The position numbers and the translations under genes are program-made. From Elusimicrobiales bacterium (GTDB taxonomy: Bacteria; Elusimicrobiota; Elusimicrobia; Elusimicrobiales; UBA9959), in contig JAQTOU010000007.1 of NCBI GenBank assembly GCA_028713125.1, positions 1 through 64,000 of the forward strand: a stretch of 64,000 nucleotides of DNA, read 5' to 3'. The notes below the pieces were generated by a model, which was not told where the DNA came from, made no database searches, and saw only the letters and a list, made by a program, of their open reading frames with translations. Positions 8,121-19,237 of this stretch are shown one piece after another. The first letter of the stretch is position 1; each line of letters begins with the position of its first letter.

Positions 8121-8357
8121 ATGGCTAATATCATACGGGGAGTATTCGCGATATTCTGGGTAGTGGCGACCGGCTTCCTCGGTTTCCTGGCCTATATCGT
8201 TCTCCAGACTGAATCAAACCCGCAGATGCTCTGGGCCTGGCTGGTAATGTGCGCTTTCACCTTCGTTTCGGCTACCTTCCTGGCTTACGTAATAATCTTC
8301 GGGCACCACGAGAGGGACATCGACCCTCACCACCACTCTCAATTAAATAAGGCGTAA
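8121..8357 (+). CDS. Small two-helix membrane protein of unknown function
   Basis: A 78-residue protein with two predicted transmembrane helices (about residues 5-27 and 36-60) and a His-rich C-terminal tail (GHHERDIDPHHHSQ). I do not recognise it. It ends one base before the hydantoinase start and probably shares its transcript. The His-rich tail could bind metal, or may simply be a soluble tail; no function can be assigned. Confidence 0.65.
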   Translation: MANIIRGVFAIFWVVATGFLGFLAYIVLQTESNPQMLWAWLVMCAFTFVSATFLAYVIIFGHHERDIDPHHHSQLNKA

Positions 8358-8358
8358 A

Positions 8359-9753
8359 ATGGACGCTGACCTGGTCATCAGGGGGGGCAAAGCCGTTATA
8401 AACGGCAAAGCCGTCCCGCGAGATATCTTTGTTAAGGGCGGCAGGATAGCCGCAATACGCCCGCACTCAACTAATTCCAGGAAGGCCTCACGCATTATAG
8501 ACGCGCGCGGCCTGCTTGTTCTGCCGGGGATAATAGACGCCCACGCCCATTTCCGGCTGCGCCTCGGCCCAGGCAAATACACCGCCGACGATTTTACCTC
8601 CGGGTCCGCCGCCGCCGCCTGCGGAGGGGTTACGACCTTTATAGACTATACGGGGCAGGGGCCCGGCGAAAGTCCTCTTGCAGGTCTTAAAGCGCGCATT
8701 AAAGAAGCCGCCGGCAGGACTTACACGGATTTCTCTTTCCACTGCATGCTTACGGGCTGGGAGAAGATGAAAGACCCGGCCGCGCAGATGTCAAAGTGCG
8801 TGAAGTCCGGGGTTCCGACCTTCAAGATGTTCACGGCCTACGGAGCACGCGGACTGATGGCTGGTGACGCGGCGCTTTTCGCGGCGCTGAAAGCGGCCCG
8901 CGGACTGGGCGCGCTTATCTGCGTCCACGCCGAGAACGGCCCTGTTATAGATCTGCTGACCGAGACCTATGCCGGGAAAGAGGGGATAAAAGCGCTTCCT
9001 CTTTCCCGCCCGCCTTTCACTGAGACGGAAGCTGTGGGCCGTGTCGCGGTGCTGGCGGCCTCTGCCGGGGCTCCTGTATATTTCGTCCACCTCTCCGCCG
9101 CCGGCTCGGCGGCTATCATAGCCTCCGCGCGTGCTTCCGGACTCAAGGTGCTTGGGGAAACCTGTCCGCAGTACCTCGCGCTGGACGAGAGCCGCTTCAA
9201 GGGTAAGGACGGCTATCTATATTCCTGTTGTCCCCCGATAAGAACAAAGGACGATAATGCGGCGCTCTGGTCGGCTGTGAAAAAGGGTCAGCTCCATGTG
9301 GTCGCCACTGACAACTGCACTTTCACCCGCGCCCAGAAGAAAGCCTGGGGGAGAGATATCAGGAAGCTCCCGATGGGCATGCCCGGCGCCCAAACCCTTC
9401 TGGCTGTAGCCTACACCTACGGCGTAAAAGCCGGCAAGATCTCCCTCGGTAAGCTGGTCGAAGCCCTCTGTGAAAACCCCGCGCGCATCATGGGCCTCTC
9501 CGCCCGCAAAGGCTTCATCCGCCCCGGCGCCGACGCCGACTTCGCCCTGATAGACCCCAATGCCTCCGTCAAAGTGGACGCCCGCAAATTGCAGCACAAC
9601 ACCGACTTCTCCCCCTGGCAAGGCCAGACCCTCTCCGGCTTCCCCAAATACACCATCCTCCGCGGCCAAATAATCGCCGAATCCGGAGAACTCACCGCAC
9701 CCAAGTCCTTCACAGGCCAATTCCAGCACCGCACCAAACCGCAGATAATATAG
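8359..9753 (+). CDS. Dihydropyrimidinase / D-hydantoinase
   Basis: A 464-residue cyclic-amide hydrolase of the amidohydrolase superfamily; it opens dihydropyrimidine or hydantoin rings to N-carbamoyl amino acids. Metal ligands are visible: HAH in DAHAHFRL near residue 61, the lysine to be carboxylated in FKMFTAYG, His in CVHAENG, His in FVHLSAAG and the catalytic Asp in VVATDNC. Binuclear zinc is expected. Allantoinase is an alternative, but the FKMF/GETCPQYL pattern fits HydA/DHPase better. It probably acts with the ureide/carbamoyl catabolic operon at 17843-27246, though it is separated from it by the nusA operon. AAGGCG precedes ATG. Confidence 0.88.
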   Translation: MDADLVIRGGKAVINGKAVPRDIFVKGGRIAAIRPHSTNSRKASRIIDARGLLVLPGIIDAHAHFRLRLGPGKYTADDFTSGSAAAACGGVTTFIDYTGQGPGESPLAGLKARIKEAAGRTYTDFSFHCMLTGWEKMKDPAAQMSKCVKSGVPTFKMFTAYGARGLMAGDAALFAALKAARGLGALICVHAENGPVIDLLTETYAGKEGIKALPLSRPPFTETEAVGRVAVLAASAGAPVYFVHLSAAGSAAIIASARASGLKVLGETCPQYLALDESRFKGKDGYLYSCCPPIRTKDDNAALWSAVKKGQLHVVATDNCTFTRAQKKAWGRDIRKLPMGMPGAQTLLAVAYTYGVKAGKISLGKLVEALCENPARIMGLSARKGFIRPGADADFALIDPNASVKVDARKLQHNTDFSPWQGQTLSGFPKYTILRGQIIAESGELTAPKSFTGQFQHRTKPQII

Positions 9754-10079
9754 GAACCGCGAGATGCTAAGTCGGAGCCTGCCGCAGGGGCAGGAACGAA
9801 AAACACGTTCGGCCGCACGACGGAGGCTCTAGGCACGTGGGCGGCCTACCGTGGGGATAGCTCGATTTGCGAAGGATGTGCTGGCGGATATATTGAATGG
9901 AGGGGTGGCAAGGGTATGGGTTCGGAGCGACCTCTCGGAGGCCCGAGATTGCACAAGCGCGGAAAGGGCCGGGTGGCCAGCAGGCCACTGCAGTGAGAGG
10001 AGGCGCGGCCACGGTGTGGCCGACGCCGTGAGCGACGAGCCCATACCCTTGCCGCCCCGACTTCGATTCTCGCGGTCTT
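9754..10079. repeat. Palindromic element A (partial + full copy) between convergent genes
   Basis: This non-coding block fills the whole space between the stop codons of two convergent genes. A forward full copy has outer arms at 9903-9920 and 10040-10057 (18 positions, one T-G wobble) and the conserved GGCCACGGTGTGGCC hairpin near its 3' side. A truncated reverse copy lies at about 9780-9813 (GGGGCAGGAACGAAAAAC). The block's two outer ends are inverted copies of each other (ACCGCGAGA...GAAGTCGG). The same units occur at 17451-17842, 21654-21767 and 49531-49870. Confidence 0.85.
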
Positions 10080-10973
10080 CTATTTAAAGTACTTGCGGGC
10101 GGCGGCGATGTCGGATTTGATGTGGAGGATGAGGGAGTCCAGGGAGTGGAATTTGCGTTCGGGGCGGATGTGTTTCAGGAAGGCGACCTCCATGGTCTTG
10201 CCGTAGATCATCCGGGAGAAGTCGAGGATGTGGGCTTCGAGGACCATTTTGCAGTCGAGGGTGTCTACCGTCGGGCGGCGGCCTACGTTCAGGACGGCTT
10301 TGAAAGTTTCGCGGCCGATCTTTACTTTGGCGGCGAAGATGCCAGGGGGGAGGATCTTTGCGGGGTGGGCGCCGATATTTGCCGTCGGGAAGCCGATCTT
10401 GCGGCCCAGGCCGGCGCCTTTAATAACAGGACCGCTTACGGTATAAGTCCAGCCCAGGCAATGGTTAGCTTCCTCCACCGCGCCGGCGCGCAGGTGGGCG
10501 CGGATAAGACTTGAAGAGATCTTGTGGCCGCCGCGGCGGGCGAAGGGAACGGACTTGAAAGCTATACCTGCTTCCGCGCTGGCGCACTTCAGATAATCCA
10601 GGTGACCTTCACGGCCGCGCCCGACGGCGAAATCCGGGCCCACACACAGACCGCCGGCTTTGTACTTCACCAGGATCACGCGCGAGAAAAACTCGTCGGC
10701 GGTCATCGAGGAGAGCGCGGGATCGAAATGAATTGGTTCCACCGATCCTACGCCCATATCCTTGATAAGCTTTTCGCGCTCCTCAGGAAGAGTTATAAGG
10801 CAATTAGCGGTTTCGCCGGAGAAAAAGAATTTGGGAGGGCGGGGGAAATAAACCACCAGGCTCTTCATGCCGAGACGACCGGCCTCGCGCACGGCGGCGC
10901 CTATTATCTTGCGGTGCCCCAGGTGGACGCCGTCGTAAGTTCCTATAGCCAGGAAGTTACGCATGAGCGGCAC
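10080..10973 (-). CDS. ribF: Bifunctional riboflavin kinase / FAD synthetase
   Basis: Converts riboflavin to FMN and then FAD. The 297-residue length is normal. The N-terminal nucleotidyltransferase domain carries GTYDGVHLGHRKII, and the C-terminal riboflavin kinase domain shows GLGRKIGFPTANI and the VLNVGRRPTV stretch. The start shown is GTG; an ATG three codons later (10964) is about as likely, since no strong Shine-Dalgarno sequence favours either. It overlaps truB by 17 bases and is the last gene of the nusA operon. Its stop codon sits directly against the end of palindromic element A. Confidence 0.95.
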   Translation of the reverse strand: MPLMRNFLAIGTYDGVHLGHRKIIGAAVREAGRLGMKSLVVYFPRPPKFFFSGETANCLITLPEEREKLIKDMGVGSVEPIHFDPALSSMTADEFFSRVILVKYKAGGLCVGPDFAVGRGREGHLDYLKCASAEAGIAFKSVPFARRGGHKISSSLIRAHLRAGAVEEANHCLGWTYTVSGPVIKGAGLGRKIGFPTANIGAHPAKILPPGIFAAKVKIGRETFKAVLNVGRRPTVDTLDCKMVLEAHILDFSRMIYGKTMEVAFLKHIRPERKFHSLDSLILHIKSDIAAARKYFK

Positions 10974-11670
10974 CAGTCACCGGAAGCAATCTCGCCAGGG
11001 CGGCTTCACGCGGCATTGCCGCGAGCTCCGCCGCGGTAATAGAGTCTTTGACGCTCCAGGTACCGATAGACAGGCGCCGCAGCACCGAAAGATGGGCCCT
11101 GGAGCCAAGCGCGCGGCCCATTTCATGGGCCACCGAGCGCACATAGGTCCCGCCGGAGCAATCTATCTCGAAATCGAGCGCCGGGGACCTTACCGCCCAG
11201 GAGATCCAGCGGACCACAACTTCCCGCTTAACCTCCGGCATGACCTGGTTGGCGCGGGCCAGCTTATACATATGCCTGCCGTTCATACGGACAGCGGAAT
11301 AAGGCGGGATCTGCTGAACTATCCTCCCGTTGAAAGCCTCGACAGCCTTTTTAACGGCTTCCTCTCCCAATTCCGGGACTGGAGCCTCCGCCGTCACTTT
11401 GCCCTCGGCGTCCCAGGTATCCGTTTCAGCGCCGAACATAATGGTCCCGCCGTAGATCTTGGCCAGGCCCTGCATCGCGGACTGGCCCGAGGTGGCGGAG
11501 CCGACCATAAAGATCAGCAGCCCCGTAGCCATGGGGTCCAGCGTGCCGGTATGGCCTATTTTTTTGATGGAAAGTTTGGCGCGCAGCAGTTCTACCGCGT
11601 CGTGCGAAGTTATTCCCTTCGGCTTGTCGAAAAGGAACAGGCCGGAAGGCTGCGGGTAATGGGGGATCAT
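10957..11670 (-). CDS. truB: tRNA pseudouridine-55 synthase
   Basis: Makes the universal pseudouridine in the tRNA T loop. The 237-residue protein has the catalytic Asp motif HTGTLDPMATGLL, the KPKGITSHD motif at the N-terminus, and RSVAHEMG. It is slightly short for TruB because it lacks a large C-terminal PUA domain. It overlaps nrnA upstream (4 bases) and ribF downstream, so translation is probably coupled. Confidence 0.95.
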   Translation of the reverse strand: MIPHYPQPSGLFLFDKPKGITSHDAVELLRAKLSIKKIGHTGTLDPMATGLLIFMVGSATSGQSAMQGLAKIYGGTIMFGAETDTWDAEGKVTAEAPVPELGEEAVKKAVEAFNGRIVQQIPPYSAVRMNGRHMYKLARANQVMPEVKREVVVRWISWAVRSPALDFEIDCSGGTYVRSVAHEMGRALGSRAHLSVLRRLSIGTWSVKDSITAAELAAMPREAALARLLPVTGAAHA

Positions 11671-12668
11671 GGCTTAGCTGTCAGAAGCCGCGTAAGCACG
11701 GAGAGGACTTTTTCCCGGGCCGCGTGCAGGGAGCCCTTCATCCGGCAGCCGGAGGCGTTGCGGTGTCCGCCGCCGCCGAAGGTTTTGGCCACCGCGCTGA
11801 CATCCAGGTGGCCGCGCGAGCGGAAGGTCACGCCGATGCGGTCGTGCTCCTCCCGGAACATCACGGCGGCCTTGACGCCGGGGGGCATCAGGCCGAAATT
11901 TATCACGTTCTCAGTATGCTCGGCGCGGGCCCCGTGGTCCTTGAAATCCGAAGCTTTAATCGTAAGCACGGCGAGCTTGCCGCCGGCCTTCAGCTCCAGG
12001 CTTTCAAGCGCCCGGCCGAGGATCTTAAGTCCTTCGCAGGCCTTGGTGGCGTAAAGGAGGTCGTTAACGCGGGAAAATTTGAAGCCGGTCTCCAGCAGGC
12101 GGGAGGCCACCTCCAGCGTGCGCGGGCTGGTGGCGGGAAAATGGAAGCGGCCGGTGTCGGTGACGATCCCTGTGTAAAGGCAGGCGGCCTCGCGCTTGGT
12201 CACGTGCACGTTCATATTGTAGAAAAGCCGGTAGACGATCTCGGCGGTGGAGGAGGAATGAGGCTCGACGATATTGATGTCGCCGTAAAACTCGGAAGTC
12301 TTATGGTGGTCGATGTTCACCACTTTGGCGGACCGTTTCAGCACCGGTTCCAGGTTGCCGCCGCGCGCCGGGTTGGAACACTCCAGAAGTATGGCGGCGT
12401 CGAATTTGGCCGAGGCGGAGGGGAGGCGCGAGCGGATGCTTTTGGCCTGGGGGAGGAAGCGCAGGTTCTCGGGAACAGGGTCCTGCGAGAACATGCGCAC
12501 CTTCTTGCCAAGCCGCTTAAGGACGGAGCCGATGGCCAGCATGGAGCCTATGCTGTCCCCATCCGGATTAAGGTGCCCGGACAGGAAAAACGTCTCGGAA
12601 TTCTCTATCAGGTCCTCGAGACGCTTGAACTCGGTCTCGAGGTCCAGGGTTCTCATCGGGGTTTTCAT
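11667..12668 (-). CDS. nrnA: DHH-family oligoribonuclease / pAp phosphatase (NrnA-like)
   Basis: A 333-residue DHH/DHHA1 phosphoesterase that degrades nano-RNAs and dephosphorylates pAp. The N-terminal DHH domain shows SGHLNPDGDSIGS and VNIDHHKTS; the C-terminal DHHA1 domain shows the GGGGHRNASG motif. The position between rbfA and truB is the standard place for this gene in many phyla. Start and stop overlap both neighbours by 4 bases. Confidence 0.9.
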   Translation of the reverse strand: MKTPMRTLDLETEFKRLEDLIENSETFFLSGHLNPDGDSIGSMLAIGSVLKRLGKKVRMFSQDPVPENLRFLPQAKSIRSRLPSASAKFDAAILLECSNPARGGNLEPVLKRSAKVVNIDHHKTSEFYGDINIVEPHSSSTAEIVYRLFYNMNVHVTKREAACLYTGIVTDTGRFHFPATSPRTLEVASRLLETGFKFSRVNDLLYATKACEGLKILGRALESLELKAGGKLAVLTIKASDFKDHGARAEHTENVINFGLMPPGVKAAVMFREEHDRIGVTFRSRGHLDVSAVAKTFGGGGHRNASGCRMKGSLHAAREKVLSVLTRLLTAKP

Positions 12669-13012
12669 TCTTCAGAGCGTATCTGCTTGAATATGTTCTC
12701 TATGTGCGCGGCCTTCTCCGGGGTCTCGTCGAACTTGAAGACCAGTTCAGGGACGTTCTTTACGCACAGCCGCTTGAAGAGCTGCGTGCGTATCTCCCGC
12801 GAATTGGCCTTGAGGAGGAACTCCTTGCGCTGCCGCTCCGCGTCGGTGCCGAGCACGGAGTAGTAGACATAAAGAACCTTGCTGTCCTTGGTGAGTTCTG
12901 TCCCGGTCAGCGTCAGGATACCGTTGGCGTTGATGCCGTTGATATTCCTGATCGCCGCGCTGATCTCCTGGAGATACAGCTCCTTAAGCCTCTGGTTGCG
13001 TTTTACGCCCAT
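12665..13012 (-). CDS. rbfA: Ribosome-binding factor A
   Basis: Late 16S rRNA/30S maturation and cold-shock factor. The 115-residue KH-fold protein has the N-terminal RNQRLKELYLQEISAAI and central LTGTELTKDSKVLYVYYSVLG segments typical of RbfA, and ends with the helix containing PELVFKFDETPEKAAHIE. It starts six bases after infB with no clear Shine-Dalgarno sequence, as expected for coupled translation. Confidence 0.93.
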   Translation of the reverse strand: MGVKRNQRLKELYLQEISAAIRNINGINANGILTLTGTELTKDSKVLYVYYSVLGTDAERQRKEFLLKANSREIRTQLFKRLCVKNVPELVFKFDETPEKAAHIENIFKQIRSEE

Positions 13013-13018
13013 ATAGAA

Positions 13019-15473
<2,455 letters not shown>

Positions 15474-15502
<29 letters not shown>

Positions 15503-16835
15503 TTTTTACCTCTTCTGTCTTGGGGGCTTCTTCCTGTGCGGCGGCTTGCCCGTAGTTAGGGTTCTCCTCGAGAAATTTCTTCGCGCCCGCGATGATCTTC
15601 TGGGCGGTCTTCTCCCCTATGCCCTCGAGGGAGCAGAGCTCCTCCTCGGTAAGGCCGGCGACCGTGCGGATATCCAGCACGTTCATGGTGATCAGGGTCT
15701 CGGCCACTTTGGCGCCGATGCCGTCGATCTTGAGGAGGTCCTGCATGGCCATGTCGGTCGTGCGCTTGTTCTCTTCGAAGCGCTGGCCCTCGGACTTCAC
15801 CTCGATCTCCCAGCCGGTCAGGCGGCTGGCGAGGCGGATGTTCTGTCCCTCGCGGCCGATGGCCATAGCCAGCTGGTCGTCGGGAACTATGATCTGCGCT
15901 CTCTTGCTCTCCTTGTCCAGGATCTTCACGGAGCTGACCGTGGCGGGGGAGAAGGACTTGGCTATCATGGTGAGCGTGTCTTCGATATAGGGGATCAGGT
16001 CGATCTTCTCGTTGGCGAGCTCGTTCATGATGACGCGGATGCGCGAGCCGCGGATGCCGACGCAGGCGCCCACGGGGTCAACCTTGGGGGAATTGCTGCG
16101 GACCAGGACTTTGGCGCGGAAGCCGGGGTCGCGGACCACGTCCAGGATCTCGATGACCTTCTCGGAGATCTCGGGAACCTCGGCCTCGAACAGGGCTTTC
16201 AGGAAAGCGCCCGAAGCGCGGGAGAGGACGATCTGCAGGCCCTTGTTCTCTTTGTCGACGCGGTGGATGATGGCGCGGACGCGCTGGTTAACGCTGTAAT
16301 GCTCGCGGCGGATCTGCTCGGAGAAGGGGAGGATGGCCTCGGCCTTGCCCAGGTCGACAAAGATGTCGCGGCCGGCCACATGGTGGACGAGCCCGGTGAC
16401 GACCTCGCCTTCGCGGGGCTTGTACTCGTCGTAGACGCGGACCTTTTCGATCTCGCGAATTTTCTGTATCAGCACCTGCTTGGCGGTCTGGGCCGCGATA
16501 CGGGAGAAATCCTGTATCGGGACGGGGATATGGACGTCGTCGCCGAGCTTCGCGTCCGGCTGGTGGACCTGGGCTTCGGCCAGGGTTATTTCCAGCTCGG
16601 GGGTGATGACGGGATCCGAGACTTTCTTGACCAGGAAGCCGGCCATCTCGCCGGTATCGGGGTCTATGCCGGCCATGATCTGGGCGGTCTTGCCGAAATA
16701 TTTGCGCAGCGCGCTCACCAGCGAGTCGGTGATGGTCTTGAAGACATCCTCGCGCTTGATATTCTTCTCGCGCTCAAGCTGTTCGAGCGCCAGCAGAAGG
16801 TCGGATTTGTTCTTTTGTTCCTTGTTAGTAGTCAT
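15474..16835 (-). CDS. nusA: Transcription termination/antitermination factor NusA
   Basis: RNA polymerase pausing and termination factor. In its 453 residues: N-terminal polymerase-binding domain, S1 domain (GLVHHVAGRDIFVDLGKAEAILP), KH1 and KH2 (PVGACVGIRGSRIRVIMNEL and AIGREGQNIRLASRL), and a C-terminal helix-hairpin-helix pair (KIDGIGAKVAETL, LEGIGEKTAQKII) followed by an acidic tail. It follows rimP by 17 bases. NusA may autoregulate this operon through the leader terminator found upstream of rimP. Confidence 0.97.
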
Positions 16836-16852
16836 TTTTCTTTACCCCTGTT

Positions 16853-17317
16853 TTATTTTCTTTTGAAGATCTCGTCGTCGGCGGGATGCAGTCTCGCCTC
16901 TTCGATATCCTCAAGGTTGAATTTTAAGCCGCCGGACAGGAGGGCCTGTCCGTTCTCAAAGCCGTCGATAGCGCCGTAGTAGACGCGCGAACCGTTGACC
17001 GGCCGCTTCAGGCGCACTTTTACCTGCTGCCCCGCGAAGCGTTTGAAATCTTTTTCTTTCTTTATAACGCGGTCCACGCCCGGGGAGGAAACTTCCAGGA
17101 AATAGCCGTCCTCGTAAACGTTGTTGGCGTCCAGGTACTCGCCTACTTTCTCGCTCAAAGCCGCGCAGTCGTCCAGGTTGACGCCGCCGACTTCCCTGTC
17201 CACGAACAGCTGGAGGAGGGGCTTGCCATTATGGCTGGCCGTGCGCAGATCCACCAGCTCAAAGCCGCTGGTCGCCACCGCGTTCTCAACTTCAGTCTCT
17301 ATTTTAGCCCTGTCCAT
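16853..17317 (-). CDS. rimP: Ribosome maturation factor RimP
   Basis: 30S assembly factor; 154 residues, normal length. Features seen are the N-terminal alpha-beta domain with LVDLRTASHNGKPLLQLFVD, the conserved YFLEVSSPGVDR segment and the C-terminal SH3-like domain (VKVRLKRPVNGSRVYYGAI). It is the first gene of the rimP-nusA-infB-rbfA-nrnA-truB-ribF operon. AAGGGA three bases before ATG is the ribosome-binding site. Confidence 0.93.
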   Translation of the reverse strand: MDRAKIETEVENAVATSGFELVDLRTASHNGKPLLQLFVDREVGGVNLDDCAALSEKVGEYLDANNVYEDGYFLEVSSPGVDRVIKKEKDFKRFAGQQVKVRLKRPVNGSRVYYGAIDGFENGQALLSGGLKFNLEDIEEARLHPADDEIFKRK

Positions 17318-17343
17318 ATATCCCTTAAAAGCGCGTCCGATAC

Positions 17344-17370
17344 AAAAAAAAGCGGCTGAACTTCAGCCAC
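17344..17370 (-). terminator. Hairpin terminator in the rimP leader (possible attenuator)
   Basis: On the minus strand GGCTGAA-G-TTCAGCC is followed by GC and eight T. It lies between the predicted rimP promoter and the rimP ATG (27 bases further on), so it is an intrinsic terminator inside a leader rather than at a gene end. Confidence 0.65.
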
Positions 17371-17381
17371 CTTCCATATAT

Positions 17382-17410
17382 ATATTAGCAATTAGCCTGG
17401 AAAAATACAA
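17382..17410 (-). promoter_or_regulatory. Promoter of the rimP-nusA-infB operon
   Basis: Minus-strand TTGTAT (17410-17405), a 17-base spacer and TAATAT (17387-17382). Transcription would begin just before the leader hairpin at 17370-17344. Confidence 0.5.
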
Positions 17411-17450
17411 GAAAAATCAGCGGAAAATGGCTTTATGGACGGATTTTGCT

Positions 17451-17842
17451 TGGCGGCATAGCGTGGCGACCGGAACGCAAAAACGTTGTCGGAGCATTGT
17501 CGCTTCGCTCCACACGCACACCGTGCTCGCAACTCCCGCTCACTGCAGTGGCCGCTGCGGCCACCCGCCCTTTCCCGCGCTTACGCAAGCGTCGGGCTCC
17601 GAGAGGGTTTTGCTAACCCGGTCGCACGCTCTCCGCCAGTCTACTCGTTTTAATGAAGAGCGTGCAGACAAGAAAGCCGTACGGAGGGGAGACCACAGGG
17701 GCAGGATAAGAAAAACCGTCGTTGAGCCCGCCGGTTACATAGCCCGGCGGGCGAATACCGAGTGAGGCCACGGTGTGGCCGAACATGTTTTTCGTTCCTG
17801 CCCCTGTGGTAGGCCCCGACTGGGCTTCTCGCGGTCTTCTTC
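17451..17842. repeat. Palindromic element B (two opposed copies)
   Basis: The block fills most of the space between rimP and the DUF1116 gene. Copy B1 (reverse) has arms GCGACCGG (17466-17473) and CCGGTCGC (17618-17625). Copy B2 (forward) has a perfect 15-bp arm pair at 17692-17706 and 17796-17810. Each carries the short CAC-GGT-GTG hairpin. The 3' flank (GCCCCGACT...CTCGCGGTCTTC) matches the flank of element A and runs up to the DUF1116 stop codon. B2 and D2 are nearly identical internally. Confidence 0.85.
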
Positions 17843-19237
17843 TTACTTCAGATTCCGCGCAAAGTACTCGAAAGCTTTTGCGAAGGGCTCGGGGGGGGCG
17901 CTGAGGACGCCGGCGCCTACCTGGCCTATGCCGGCTTTTTTATGGGCTACGCCGGTGTCGATGAACGGCAATATGCCTGACTTGGCCACCTTTATCACGT
18001 CTATCCCGGTGGGGGTTCCGCGGAAGTTGAGGTAGGGGATCTTGTAGATATTATTCTCGCCCACGGTGATCTCGTACATGGCGAGAGTGTAGCTGACCGC
18101 GTCGGCCGCCGTGCCTCCGACGAACTGGACTATGGCGGGGGCGGCGGCGATGGCGAAGCCGCCCAGGCCATTGGTCTCGGTGATGGCGGAGTCGCCGATA
18201 TCCGGGTTGGCGTCGGCCTTGGTGTAGCCGGGGAAGTAGAGAGCGTCGGGGACCTGGGCCGGGCCGGTGAACCACTTGCCCCCGGTACCCGAAAGCTGCA
18301 CGCCAAAATCGGTACCATTGCGCGCCATAACTACGACCAGGCTGGAATCCTTCACTCCGCGGCCGGCGTCCAGAGAGGCCTTGGAAAGCGCCATAGAAAG
18401 ATTCAGGAAGAAATGATCGTTGCCGTTGATAAATTCCAGGACCTTGGCGGCGGTTTCAGTATCCCGCGCTGTCTTTATAACGGCGGGCGCTATAGCCCGG
18501 TAAAACAAAGAAGTCGCGGCGCGGTTGCGGTTGTGCACTTCGTCGCCCATGTGCAGCGCCTGCGCCACTATGGCCTTCAGATCTATCGTTCCTAGCAGCT
18601 CTATCGCGGCTTTCAGTGTCGGATAAAGCGCGGCCTCCATCCATTTGAGGCGCTCTATAACGTCGGGCGAGTAGGCGCCGTAGCGCAGCACTTTGCCGAG
18701 CCCCTCGTTCTGCGTCGCGTAGGCGTAATTACCCGCCGCCTCGTTCTTTATAATAAAGACCGGCATGGAGGCCGAGATGATGCCGGCCATTGGCCCGACG
18801 GCGCCGTGTTCGTGGCAGGGCTCGTATTTAATTTTACCGGAAGCGGCCAGTTTCTCTGCTTCTTTGGGATCTTTAGCCAGGCCCTCGTACATCAGGGCCG
18901 CCATAATGCCGCCGCGCATCGGGCCGCACATTCGTTCCCAGGTCACCGGGGGGCCGGCGTGAAGTATGAGGTCCCTTTTCATGCCGGGGATAACGTCAAG
19001 CGCCGCGCCCATGCCGACAAGCGCCGGCTTCGCCTCGAGGATTTTCGCCAGGGCCTTTTCATTCGCCTTTCCGATGCGGGCGGAATATTTAAGGACTTTC
19101 GAAAAAAGCTCCGCCTCGCCGGAGAGTGGGGGCTTGAACTGGGCCTGGACGCTTTTCACGCCGGAGTCGGAAAGCCCCTGCCTGAACGACTCCAGGCCGA
19201 TATTGACGACTTTGAGTTCGGATTCAAAGAGTTTCAT
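17843..19237 (-). CDS. DUF1116 protein, AllG/YlbE-like carbamoyltransferase subunit
   Basis: A 464-residue protein of the DUF1116 family (E. coli YlbE, now associated with the oxamate carbamoyltransferase AllFGH). Conserved-looking segments include GAALDVIPGMKRDLILHAGPP, CGPMRGGIMAALMYEG, YEPCHEHGAVGPMAG and NGLGGFAIAAAPAIV. The open frame extends 17 codons upstream, but ATG at 19237 is preferred because it overlaps the FdrA stop as ATGA and gives the family N-terminus (MKLFESELKVVNIGLE). By analogy it helps convert a carbamoyl compound (oxalurate in E. coli) plus phosphate to carbamoyl phosphate. No carbamate kinase is present in the window. Confidence 0.88.
   Translation of the reverse strand: MKLFESELKVVNIGLESFRQGLSDSGVKSVQAQFKPPLSGEAELFSKVLKYSARIGKANEKALAKILEAKPALVGMGAALDVIPGMKRDLILHAGPPVTWERMCGPMRGGIMAALMYEGLAKDPKEAEKLAASGKIKYEPCHEHGAVGPMAGIISASMPVFIIKNEAAGNYAYATQNEGLGKVLRYGAYSPDVIERLKWMEAALYPTLKAAIELLGTIDLKAIVAQALHMGDEVHNRNRAATSLFYRAIAPAVIKTARDTETAAKVLEFINGNDHFFLNLSMALSKASLDAGRGVKDSSLVVVMARNGTDFGVQLSGTGGKWFTGPAQVPDALYFPGYTKADANPDIGDSAITETNGLGGFAIAAAPAIVQFVGGTAADAVSYTLAMYEITVGENNIYKIPYLNFRGTPTGIDVIKVAKSGILPFIDTGVAHKKAGIGQVGAGVLSAPPEPFAKAFEYFARNLK

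Noticed and set aside
8121-8357. Small membrane protein as a toxin of a toxin-antitoxin pair
   Set aside because: No partner gene of matching size beside it; it sits in an operon with a hydantoinase, and two-TM form alone is not evidence.
17600-17770. Open frame whose peptide (RIRKTVVEPAGYIARRANTE) is also encoded at 49735-49798, looking like a conserved protein
   Set aside because: Both lie inside the same palindromic repeat; peptide identity follows from the DNA repeat, and there is no ribosome-binding site or codon signature.
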